Positions 52,750 through 60,858 of a DNA stretch of 64,000 nucleotides are shown piece by piece. The position numbers and the translations under genes were made by a program. Under the pieces are notes generated by a model. That model was not told the DNA's origin, searched no databases, and was given only the letters and a program-made list of their open reading frames with translations. This DNA is from an uncultured Bacteroidales bacterium (lineage in GTDB: Bacteria; Bacteroidota; Bacteroidia; Bacteroidales; UBA932), in NCBI GenBank assembly GCA_944325435.1, contig CALVAC010000001.1:124001-188000 (forward strand). The letters run 5' to 3'. The first letter of the stretch is position 1. Each line of letters opens with the position of its first letter.

Positions 52750-54390
52750 TCAGTCAGCATCCTTGACACAGCGGACAGGAGTGGCAGTCCCGAGAGTGGC
52801 ATACGCCACATTGACCCTTCCTTCAGGATATACATTGGTGAAAGTGGTCATCATCGAGAACAACTGGAGAGTCCCGACCGACGACACATATCCGGTAGAA
52901 CTCATTATATAGTTCAGGGCAGGCAGCCCAAGGCTGTCCGTCAATGTAGTGTTCCCGGAATAAAGCTGGGTCAGGGAATATTTGTAGATGCGGGCATCGG
53001 AACTTCCGGTGAGCTGGCGGCAGCCTGCAAGCTGATAATTCCATCCTGCATCATTGAAAAGCGTCCGTTTGCCTCCCTTGTAGCCGGCATCGTAGAACAA
53101 GGCATTCTCATCTGTCTGATTGCCGGTCTCTTCTCCCGAATCATCCTTGTTGGAAAGTCCGCAGAGGGCAAAGAAATCCGCCCTTGAAGGAATATGCCAG
53201 CCAGGAGGACAGATACCCTGGGCTCCCTCGAAACTGTGGATGTTGTCAGCCGTTATCTCATCCGTTCCGAAAATCGCGTATGCATCATAAAGATATCCCT
53301 TTTCCTCTATGGACTCCGCATCCGTCAAAGCAACAGCTTCCGTAGCATTGATGGCAGACGGCTCTCCTCCATCATTCCGCAGCTCGTACGGATACAGGAC
53401 GTGGGCATCCGGATCAGTGCCGTCCCCGGACGGGGTATATCCTTCCGGCAGATAACTCAGGTTCCTGGCCATCCATACGGAACCATTGGCAAGCGTGACC
53501 GTAGGATAGGTCACCCCGTCATAGATAAAGTAACCATCATATTCCTCGAACTGCACTTCCTCTGACGGTGTGTCCGGCCCGATCACGCCTTCGTCCGTCC
53601 AGTTGGATATCTCGCCTGAAATGCTGACAGAAAGATTGTCGTCTATGATGGTTGCCGCTACAGTGTACTGTCCGCCCGAAACAAGTTCGGCTGAAGCCAG
53701 TTTCTGCTCCAGAGTCTTTCCGGATGCAGTGGTGACCGTAAGGGTGAATGCCACTGTCTGAGGCACCACTATCGCCCTGTACTGTCTGCCTGACTCCACT
53801 GCCTGCATCGTGATATCCTCTGCGGCTGCAGCCCCGTCCACAGCCACGGAAAGTCCGGCAAGATCGACAGAGGCGGAAAGTTTCGAGCCGGAAAGCTTCA
53901 CTGAAGAAAGATCCGAACCCGACTGGTTGTCTACATTGAGAAGAATCTTGGAAAGCAGATGCCTGAACTCGACTGTCACGGCAGAAGATGACGGTGTCAC
54001 ATTAGCCTTCACTCCTGCCACCAGGTCGGATGCCTCATAATCTGCAGTCTGGTCCGCCGCCACAGAAAATGTCTCCGGCATACCTGATTCGCTGTAAGGA
54101 TAATATGCCGTCAGGACGGATGTCTCCGCTGCCTCGGCATACCATACGAGACTGCCCGAAAATACCCCGTCACCGAAAGTCAGAAGCTGATTCTCGGCAT
54201 AATACGCATCCCCTTTCAAGATGCTGAGACCTATCCTGTCTCCGTCCTCGAAACTGACATCCGTCACTTTGGTGATTACCGGCGATATCCTGACAATATC
54301 ACCACCTGCAGCAGGGTTGCTGCCCTGCTCTTTCTCGCATGCGGTAACCGCCGCAAGTGCGAGCACTGACATAAACAGATACTTTTTCAT
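52750..54390 (-). CDS. Fimbrillin-family lipoprotein with C-terminal FISUMP domain
   Basis: 546 residues from the ATG at 54390. Lipobox VLALAAVTACEKEQG puts it in the outer membrane. Residues about 30-275 are a Mfa/FimA-like fimbrillin module (FEDGDRIGLSILKG, TAYYPYSESGMPETFSVAAD, EFRHLLSKILLNVDN). Residues about 290-546 are the Fibrobacter-type paralogous domain (FISUMP): MARNLSYLPEGYTPSG, then GWHIPSRADFFAL and the closing ATPVRCVKD. Fimbrillins assemble surface fibres for adhesion; FISUMP domains are common in surface proteins and of unknown role. It is last in the TonB/DUF4876/barrel operon (gap 26 bases). Confidence 0.85.
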   Translation of the reverse strand: MKKYLFMSVLALAAVTACEKEQGSNPAAGGDIVRISPVITKVTDVSFEDGDRIGLSILKGDAYYAENQLLTFGDGVFSGSLVWYAEAAETSVLTAYYPYSESGMPETFSVAADQTADYEASDLVAGVKANVTPSSSAVTVEFRHLLSKILLNVDNQSGSDLSSVKLSGSKLSASVDLAGLSVAVDGAAAAEDITMQAVESGRQYRAIVVPQTVAFTLTVTTASGKTLEQKLASAELVSGGQYTVAATIIDDNLSVSISGEISNWTDEGVIGPDTPSEEVQFEEYDGYFIYDGVTYPTVTLANGSVWMARNLSYLPEGYTPSGDGTDPDAHVLYPYELRNDGGEPSAINATEAVALTDAESIEEKGYLYDAYAIFGTDEITADNIHSFEGAQGICPPGWHIPSRADFFALCGLSNKDDSGEETGNQTDENALFYDAGYKGGKRTLFNDAGWNYQLAGCRQLTGSSDARIYKYSLTQLYSGNTTLTDSLGLPALNYIMSSTGYVSSVGTLQLFSMMTTFTNVYPEGRVNVAYATLGTATPVRCVKDAD

Positions 54391-54416
54391 AATAATATAA
54401 AGTTTAAAGAACATAG

Positions 54417-55973
54417 TCAGAACACATATCCGACTGCCAGCGTCACGGTCCATCGGTCCGGACCCGCCATATACCGCAGGTTGAACCCTCTGAAATACTG
54501 TGCCGCCGCTTCCGCATACAGCCCGTCCGCAAACCTGTATCTTGCACCGAGTTTCACTCCCATCCGTGAAGCCAGCATATATTCATTCTGCATATTGTAC
54601 CAGTCCTCAAGCCTGCAGGGCTCATTCTCCACATCCATATCTGTCTCATTCATCATGCTGCCTGCGACCCGGTTTCCTGTGGAGAAACAGAGTCCGGCAA
54701 GGACATCGAAATCCCCTGCAGGCACTTCTCCCGACAGATATGCAGACATAATGACATCGTGCTCCGAGAAGATATAAGGATACAGAGGTGATGCCTGGCG
54801 GTCAAGAGACACAATTCCAAGACCGGCAATCAGCCTGACGGATTCAGCCTCCAGTTCATATTCCGGCCTTACTGACAACATCCTTCGCCAGAACACCAGA
54901 TTGGATCCGTACACTTCAGTTGAAGTGACCCCTCCTTCCGTCACTTTGTTGAGCACGGTCTCATTATTTCGCTGGCTCTTCCAGTCCGCCGAAAGACGCA
55001 GATAATTTCTGCGGCTTTCAGTACCGAAAGCATATCCTGCCTTCAGGGATACCGTGTGCCCCGTGAAAAGGAACCATACAGTCTGCTTCTCTCCTGCCAT
55101 ACCAGTCCCGTACAGATACTCCAGTTCGGCATAAAACCCGCGCCGCTGGAACTGTGCAGCCCCTCCGTACACAAGTTCCCTGACAGGAAAGCCATCTATC
55201 CCGGATTCGGACAGGTGTACTCCGCTGCCTTCCCATGACTCGTATGTCCCATACATCAGCCCCTTGTCGAGAAAAGCATAATAAGTGGAAGAAGATATGC
55301 CGAGCTCCTCCGCATCTATGGTCTCCGAATTCTTGTTGAAAATGGCCGACAGTCCCGCCGCCCATCCATTGCCATAATGCATCACGGACGGAGATACCGT
55401 CAGATCAAGAAGATAATCGGTATGCCTCAGGTCCTTTCTCTTTGTATAGTTGGCCCCAGTAAAATCTATCTTGCCGCCAAGTCTCCACGACCGGCCCAGA
55501 TCCACGGATATCCCTCCCTCAAAGCCATAGGTCTGGAGCGTCTTCTTTCCGGGCGTGAACTCCAGCACATCCACAGGATAATATCCGGGCCGTGACGACA
55601 TGGAACCGCACATACCGCTGCCTGAAGAATTCCTGAACGAGAAAGCTCCGGTCATGGAAAGCGTCTTCAAGTGCATTATGGTCGCCGCCTTCGCCCCTGC
55701 GCTCCACGAGGAAGCAGCATCCGAACAGTCGTGGAACCCTCCGGAAACATATCTGCCGCCAGCCAAGGCACAGGATACCGATACCGTATCCTGGCGTATT
55801 CCGGCCGCATTGCGTCCGGAATTCCAGAAGTTCCGTCTCTCCGTCCGTACAAAGGCATTCCCGACATCCGGTATTGCCTGCTCCTGACGTACGGACATGC
55901 CGGACTGCGCCAGGACATCCGGAAAAGAGCAAAGGAGCACGGCTCCGAGAAATATGACTGCGTACCTATTCAT
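54417..55973 (-). CDS. Outer-membrane beta-barrel protein, DUF6850-like
   Basis: 518 residues from the ATG at 55973; the frame continues upstream only through the DUF4876 gene. Signal peptide MNRYAVIFLGAVLLCSFPDV, then a long run of amphipathic strands with turns rich in Gly, Asn and Asp, closing WTVTLAVGYVF with a C-terminal Phe. About 20 or more strands fit a large barrel. I place it in the DUF6850 family chiefly because it sits directly after DUF4876 and a TonB receptor, an arrangement I recall from other Bacteroidales. It overlaps the DUF4876 gene by 8 bases. Ligand unknown. Confidence 0.72.
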   Translation of the reverse strand: MNRYAVIFLGAVLLCSFPDVLAQSGMSVRQEQAIPDVGNAFVRTERRNFWNSGRNAAGIRQDTVSVSCALAGGRYVSGGFHDCSDAASSWSAGAKAATIMHLKTLSMTGAFSFRNSSGSGMCGSMSSRPGYYPVDVLEFTPGKKTLQTYGFEGGISVDLGRSWRLGGKIDFTGANYTKRKDLRHTDYLLDLTVSPSVMHYGNGWAAGLSAIFNKNSETIDAEELGISSSTYYAFLDKGLMYGTYESWEGSGVHLSESGIDGFPVRELVYGGAAQFQRRGFYAELEYLYGTGMAGEKQTVWFLFTGHTVSLKAGYAFGTESRRNYLRLSADWKSQRNNETVLNKVTEGGVTSTEVYGSNLVFWRRMLSVRPEYELEAESVRLIAGLGIVSLDRQASPLYPYIFSEHDVIMSAYLSGEVPAGDFDVLAGLCFSTGNRVAGSMMNETDMDVENEPCRLEDWYNMQNEYMLASRMGVKLGARYRFADGLYAEAAAQYFRGFNLRYMAGPDRWTVTLAVGYVF

Positions 55974-57192
55974 GTAAAGACTGCTCATCCCTTTCGTAGA
56001 AATCATCCGACGAATTATTGGTGTCCATAAGCACTTCATACCCCATAGCCTCGGTCTGCGTCTCATCCGTCCTGCGGAAAAGAGAATGGCCGAGATAAAT
56101 CTCCGAGAGGGTGACATATCCGGCATCTATCCGGGACTGGAGCCTTTTCACATTATTGGACGATCCTCCGTAAAAGACATCCACCCCATCCATTATCCAG
56201 TCTGTCGGGATACACGCTATCCTGTCCACGGTACTTCCAGGTTTCTGGATTACTGCCCCTTCGGTATTCAGGAATTCCTGTATCGTCATCCCCTCAGCCC
56301 TGAAGATTACCGGAGCAGGAGAGAACACTGAAAACGTATAGGCATTTGCCTGCCCCATCTTCAGGACGGCCTCAAGATAGCGGTCCTGTGAAATGTGCGG
56401 TCCGGGAGCCGGATGATACAGCGTATTCGGGAAATATACATTGTTGTAGCAGACAAAATAACCTTCCTTGTCCAGATTGACGGAAAGGGGGTACTGCACC
56501 GTATGGTCTATAGCTCCGCAGCATACCACAACGGCATCTTCGCCCGGCTGGAGAGGGAAAGCGGTCCCGTCCCCGGGAAATTGCCAGATGACCTGTACCA
56601 CAGGCACATAGTCTGGATACGAAGCTTCTCCAGTGACAGGGTCGTATTTCACCCATACGTTCGTTCCCTGAGAATTGTACGGGTCCGCAGTCCCGAAACA
56701 CAGTCCGTCAAGATACTGCACCTCGGAAGTGTTGTTGTGAAGAATCACATATTTGTCAGACTGGTATGTGCCTTCAAGAGGATATGCAAGACAGCCGCCA
56801 TTGTAAATTTCCTTGAACACTATGTCCCCGGAAACAGATTCGAGCAGATTTATCGTGACGTTCTGGTCGCTGTCCACAAGTCTGATCCTGTCGGCAGCCC
56901 CGTTGAACACATACTCGTCCGACCTGTCACTCACCGTTATACGATAGATGCCGTTGGCAAGCGTGACATTGACCTTGCCTTCTGCATCAGTGTATGCCGT
57001 GTAACTGCTGCCTTTACCTGTGTCCTCGATGTAAACAGGTACTTGGGCACGGAGCATACTGCTGAATTCATCGGGATACACTACGCTCACACTCAGCGTG
57101 TTCAATGTGGAGGAATACGGGTCCGAATTTTCGAGAGATGTACATCCGCAAACAACTGCGGCCATCAGGAACATATTATATAACTTTTTCAT
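55966..57192 (-). CDS. DUF4876 lipoprotein
   Basis: 408 residues from the ATG at 57192 (a TTG at 57198 is not used). Lipobox LMAAVVCGCTS. An N-terminal Ig/CarboxypepD_reg-like segment (AYTDAEGKVNVTLANGIYRI) precedes the DUF4876 core IVFKEIYNGGC ... SDKYVILHNNTSEVQYLDGL. DUF4876 proteins are surface-oriented lipoproteins found next to TonB receptors, with no established function; by analogy to SusD-type partners it may capture a ligand for the receptor. The start lies 2 bases after the TonB receptor stop and the end overlaps the barrel gene by 8 bases, so the operon is tightly packed. Confidence 0.87.
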   Translation of the reverse strand: MKKLYNMFLMAAVVCGCTSLENSDPYSSTLNTLSVSVVYPDEFSSMLRAQVPVYIEDTGKGSSYTAYTDAEGKVNVTLANGIYRITVSDRSDEYVFNGAADRIRLVDSDQNVTINLLESVSGDIVFKEIYNGGCLAYPLEGTYQSDKYVILHNNTSEVQYLDGLCFGTADPYNSQGTNVWVKYDPVTGEASYPDYVPVVQVIWQFPGDGTAFPLQPGEDAVVVCCGAIDHTVQYPLSVNLDKEGYFVCYNNVYFPNTLYHPAPGPHISQDRYLEAVLKMGQANAYTFSVFSPAPVIFRAEGMTIQEFLNTEGAVIQKPGSTVDRIACIPTDWIMDGVDVFYGGSSNNVKRLQSRIDAGYVTLSEIYLGHSLFRRTDETQTEAMGYEVLMDTNNSSDDFYERDEQSLHE

Positions 57193-57194
57193 AA

Positions 57195-60017
57195 TCAAAA
57201 TTTAAGTCTGCACGTAAGTCCATAATAAAAGTCAGGAGTAAAAATCGCGCTGACTCCGGTTGCCATAGATTTCACCGCCATTCTGGAACAGGTGAAATTG
57301 TTTGCGAAGAAAGAAAGGGAAACATGATCCCCTATTTCCTTGGTAATACTCAGATTAGCGGAAAGATACGGCCCGTAACCGTCCATAGCGAACGTATATG
57401 CATTGGACGAACGCATCAGCAGCACCGAAAATTCCGGATCTGCCGCCTCCTCATCCGTAAAAGGATATACATTCCCATCAAGATCCATATACGCCACAGG
57501 ACGGATTACGGTATAGGAGTTCCCGTCATAGATGCTTCCTCCGGAAGGAGAATAGCTGTCCTCGCTCGCATTGTATGCATATTCCTGCCCGTTGTATTCC
57601 GAAAGCTTGCGCGAACGCTTCAGAAGAGACATTTCCAGACGGCAGGTGATTATTATCCTCGCCCTCGGTATATGTGTGATTGCGGTCAGGTTCATATCCG
57701 CAGAATGGGTCATCTCCCCATTGTATACAGATGTACCGCTACCGGTCGCATAAATGCCTACATACTGGTATGACCTGTCTTTCAAGGAAGTATGCGACCA
57801 GCCGTTCTGATAGTACCAGTACAGGGAATTGTCCGCATATCTCGTGAAAGCATAATTGGCATCAAGCCTGAACCTTGTCCTGACAGGTCTTATTTCAGGA
57901 AAATCCACAATCAGCTCCACTCCGGCCCGGTGGATATCCGCTCCATTGTCGGCATATCTCGAATTGAAGAAAGACCGGTCGGTGACCTTGACCTCCATCG
58001 GGGTCCAGAATGATTCACCGTCGTCTCTAAGATAAACCATACCCGTCTGGCTGTCCACCTGTATCTGCGGATTTTCCGGCACCCCATACCCGTCCGGCAT
58101 CTGTATCATATTGTATGAGAATGGAGTGTACCTGTTGGAATACTTGTACGGATCTACTGACCTGTGGTAATATCCGACAATCGATATGTCCATTCCCCTG
58201 AGCGGGGATATCTCTATGCCAAGTTCCGCATTGTGGCTGCGCTGCCAGCGGAGACCGGGGTTGTACAGCATGGTATACGGGACAGTGTAATACACGTATG
58301 ATGTACTTCCACCATGAGAAAATCCGAAAGTCTGGATGTCTCTGTATAGCTGTTCCGGATACAGGACATAGAAAGACGGCAGTTTCTCCGTGATTCCCCA
58401 TCCTCCCCTCAGCGTCAGCAGATCAGACAGTTTCCATCTCAGATTGAAGCGGGGAGAAAGACTGGAGACATTTCTGTATTGAGTCCCTTTGACGAAAACA
58501 TTTTCCAGCCTGATTCCGGCTGAAAGCCCGAGCAAAGTCTTTCCGACAGGGATTTCAAGATTCTCTTCCGCATAGAAAGCCAGATTGTGCATATAAGGAT
58601 AGCCGCTGTACGGTCTCGGGCGATAACCGTCCTCTGCCAGCGAGGGGTCTGCATAATATTCTCCTGCACCTGCATTCCCGTTTGCCTTCCACTGTACCCC
58701 GGCCTTCAGATGGCTCTCTACGCTGCCGAACCTCCTGTCCCAGCCGTATTTCAAGGATGCAGCAAAATCAAGTTCTTTAGAATCGACCATCCTGTCCGCA
58801 AAATAAGAGAGCGGCAGCCTCTCTGCGAGGAAATAGCCTTCATCTTCAGCATGGACCGCAGGCTGGTTGGAAGCAGAGGAATAGAACAGATGCGCACGGG
58901 AAAGGTTGTCATTGAAATTTACCGAGGCCTCCAATTTCAGATTGGTCACCCATTTCCTGTCTAAAAGCCATGTCAGGGAGGTGTTCGCACGGAACACATT
59001 GTCCCTCACCTTTGTATATTCCCCGGTATATGCATCGGGGTCATCTTCGGTGTTCATTCCTCCGATGTTGCCGCTCAGTCCGGCTTCGAAATGCAGGACC
59101 TTGGAAAAGGTGTTGCTGTACGAAAATGAGATTCCCCTCCTGGTATATGATGTGTATGGAGAAGAGAGTTTCCTTGTAGCTCTCGTCCATTCAGCCCCGA
59201 CATTCAGCACGCCCTTGCTGCCGGGCAGCCCTATGCCTTTATCCACCGACACCGACCATGTCCTCGGATTGACTGCAAATACCGCATTCACGGGAGTCCT
59301 GCCTTTCTTGGTATGGATTCTCACAAGTCCTCCGGCAAGATCCCCGTATTCCGCAGAAGGCACACCCGTCAGAATCTCTATCGATTCTATGTTCTGCACC
59401 TGGATATTCCTCGTGTCTATCCCGGACATAGCCCCGAACGAAGCATTGTTGCCGAGTCTCACCCCATCCACCTCTATCGCTGTCCCGAAAGCGGCATTTC
59501 CGGCAGAGACACCGCCATCCCTGACAGAAAGGCTGTTGGCCGTTGTCAGGTCAGGATTGACAGTCTTTCCCCCTGGAAGAAGTGCAGCCACATCTGCCAC
59601 ATTTGACATCTGGAGATGGTCGAGAGCATTCCTGTCGAATACAAGTGTCGTATTCATCGCATCCTCTCCCCTCCTTGCGGTCACTGTCACTTCCTCCAAT
59701 GCGAGGGTATTCTCTTCCAATGCTATCCGCAAATTCGGCCTGTCACCACGTACATCCAGACTCATCCTTTCAGTGACATAGCCAAGGCAAGTGATCTCCA
59801 GGGTATATGTCCCTGCCTCCACATTCCCGAAGACGAAGTCCCCATCATCATCCGAGACAGTCCATACACCGGATTCCTTCAGCACAAGCCCTGCTCCAGG
59901 GACAGGCAGCCCCTCCTTGTCCGTCACCTGTCCTGCCACGCGACAGAAGTCTGTCGCTGGAAGCGTTACGACAGATACAAGCCACAGGAGCACCGCTATT
60001 GCAAATATCCTTTTCAT
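57195..60017 (-). CDS. TonB-dependent outer-membrane receptor with CarboxypepD-reg-like N-terminus
   Basis: 940 residues from the ATG at 60017. Signal peptide MKRIFAIAVLLWLVSVVTLP, then a carboxypeptidase regulatory-like domain (VAGQVTDKEGLPVPGAGLVL), plug (EEVTVTARRGEDAMNT with NIESIEILTGVPSAEYGDLA) and a barrel of about 22 strands ending FYYGLTCRLKF. No SusC-specific linker is obvious, and a DUF4876 lipoprotein takes the place of SusD. It should import a substrate using TonB energy. A -7 box TACCTTTG lies only 9 bases upstream (60033-60026); the frame also opens at an ATG at 60047. An inverted repeat sits 111-143 bases upstream (60128-60160). Confidence 0.9.
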   Translation of the reverse strand: MKRIFAIAVLLWLVSVVTLPATDFCRVAGQVTDKEGLPVPGAGLVLKESGVWTVSDDDGDFVFGNVEAGTYTLEITCLGYVTERMSLDVRGDRPNLRIALEENTLALEEVTVTARRGEDAMNTTLVFDRNALDHLQMSNVADVAALLPGGKTVNPDLTTANSLSVRDGGVSAGNAAFGTAIEVDGVRLGNNASFGAMSGIDTRNIQVQNIESIEILTGVPSAEYGDLAGGLVRIHTKKGRTPVNAVFAVNPRTWSVSVDKGIGLPGSKGVLNVGAEWTRATRKLSSPYTSYTRRGISFSYSNTFSKVLHFEAGLSGNIGGMNTEDDPDAYTGEYTKVRDNVFRANTSLTWLLDRKWVTNLKLEASVNFNDNLSRAHLFYSSASNQPAVHAEDEGYFLAERLPLSYFADRMVDSKELDFAASLKYGWDRRFGSVESHLKAGVQWKANGNAGAGEYYADPSLAEDGYRPRPYSGYPYMHNLAFYAEENLEIPVGKTLLGLSAGIRLENVFVKGTQYRNVSSLSPRFNLRWKLSDLLTLRGGWGITEKLPSFYVLYPEQLYRDIQTFGFSHGGSTSYVYYTVPYTMLYNPGLRWQRSHNAELGIEISPLRGMDISIVGYYHRSVDPYKYSNRYTPFSYNMIQMPDGYGVPENPQIQVDSQTGMVYLRDDGESFWTPMEVKVTDRSFFNSRYADNGADIHRAGVELIVDFPEIRPVRTRFRLDANYAFTRYADNSLYWYYQNGWSHTSLKDRSYQYVGIYATGSGTSVYNGEMTHSADMNLTAITHIPRARIIITCRLEMSLLKRSRKLSEYNGQEYAYNASEDSYSPSGGSIYDGNSYTVIRPVAYMDLDGNVYPFTDEEAADPEFSVLLMRSSNAYTFAMDGYGPYLSANLSITKEIGDHVSLSFFANNFTCSRMAVKSMATGVSAIFTPDFYYGLTCRLKF

Positions 60018-60025
60018 TGTGGCAC

Positions 60026-60033
60026 CAAAGGTA
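60026..60033 (-). promoter_or_regulatory. -7 box just before the TonB receptor start
   Basis: TACCTTTG matches TAnnTTTG. The start would fall at about 60019, giving an mRNA with almost no leader to the ATG at 60017. No -33 box is seen, so confidence is limited. Confidence 0.4.
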
Positions 60034-60127
60034 TGGCGATGCTTCATGCGATATTATCCCAACAAATTGGGGTTTTGTTCCCGCCTCTCCTTAAATGTTG
60101 TTATCTGCCGCCGGAAAGCTATGGGAA

Positions 60128-60160
60128 GTCCGGTGTACCCCTTTCCCGGGAAAGTCGGAC
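60128..60160. promoter_or_regulatory. Inverted repeat with a 14-bp perfect palindrome upstream of the TonB receptor operon
   Basis: CTTTCCCGGGAAAG (60141-60154) is a perfect palindrome, framed by GTCCG (60128-60132) and CGGAC (60156-60160). It lies between the terminator of the HdeD-like gene and the receptor start, so it could be an operator for the receptor operon. Confidence 0.4.
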
Positions 60161-60182
60161 GCATACAGGTTGAGTGCCATAC

Positions 60183-60223
60183 AAAAAAAACACTCGGTGA
60201 TTCTGTAAAAAATCCCGAGTGTT
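60183..60223 (-). terminator. Terminator after the clpB/HdeD-like operon
   Basis: On the minus strand AACACTCGG (60223-60215) pairs with CCGAGTGTT (60197-60189), followed by a run of eight T (60190-60183, two in the stem). It stands about 32 bases after the HdeD-like stop codon. Confidence 0.85.
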
Positions 60224-60254
60224 AAAACAATGCTGTTTTCGTCAGCAGATATTG

Positions 60255-60857
60255 CTACTGGTCATCAGGGCCGAGTGTCCTGAAATACCTGTGGATGCCT
60301 TTCAGCCTGAACGCTCCTGCCACAAACGCCGCGCCCAGCAGCAACATAGACACTCCCGTCAATACTATCACGGCTCCTATTCCGATACTGAACGGATTGA
60401 TGAGCACGAAGATAGAAAGCAGCAGAAGCAGGATGCCCAACACTATGGACCAGCCAGCGCCAGGGACCCTGAACGCCTGGAGATCACTGCCGAATCCTAT
60501 AATCATAAAGCTATGGTACAGCATATATACCCCCAGCATGACAGGCAGCAGGACAAGAGTCATTCCAGGATAGCAGCACATCAGGACTCCCAACAGGAGG
60601 TCGCATATACCGCCAATTATGGAATATCCCCTCATCGCAAAATAGTTGCGGCTTGTACTGGCCACCACCAGTTCCACAATACCTGTGACGAGCATCAGCA
60701 CTCCGAACATAATGCTCAATGTCAGATAGCTTTCAACAGGGTTGCAGAAAACCACTATTCCGCCTGCTACCAGCAGCAGTCCGGCCAAAAGCAGCAGCCA
60801 CCAGTGTCTGATGACTCTACCTGCCTTGTCTGTTATTCTTTCAATAAAAGTTTCCAT
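60255..60857 (-). CDS. HdeD/DUF308 family membrane protein
   Basis: A 200-residue membrane protein with six hydrophobic segments in three hairpins of the DUF308 type: WWLLLLAGLLLVAGGIVVF, SIMFGVLMLVTGIVELVVAS, the IGGICDLLLGVLMC part and LGILLLLLSIFVLINPFSIG. HdeD-like proteins are linked to acid stress in E. coli, without a proven activity. Its ATG lies 1 base from the clpB stop codon, so it is co-transcribed with the disaggregase gene, which would suit a stress role. A strong terminator follows. Confidence 0.87.
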   Translation of the reverse strand: METFIERITDKAGRVIRHWWLLLLAGLLLVAGGIVVFCNPVESYLTLSIMFGVLMLVTGIVELVVASTSRNYFAMRGYSIIGGICDLLLGVLMCCYPGMTLVLLPVMLGVYMLYHSFMIIGFGSDLQAFRVPGAGWSIVLGILLLLLSIFVLINPFSIGIGAVIVLTGVSMLLLGAAFVAGAFRLKGIHRYFRTLGPDDQ

Positions 60858-60858
60858 A

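Noticed and set aside
60110..60160. Plus-strand GGGAAGTCCGGTGTA resembling the core of a cobalamin riboswitch
   Set aside because: It lies on the strand opposite to the TonB receptor gene, the following AAnUCC pairing and the rest of the switch are missing, and the stretch is better explained by a nested inverted repeat.
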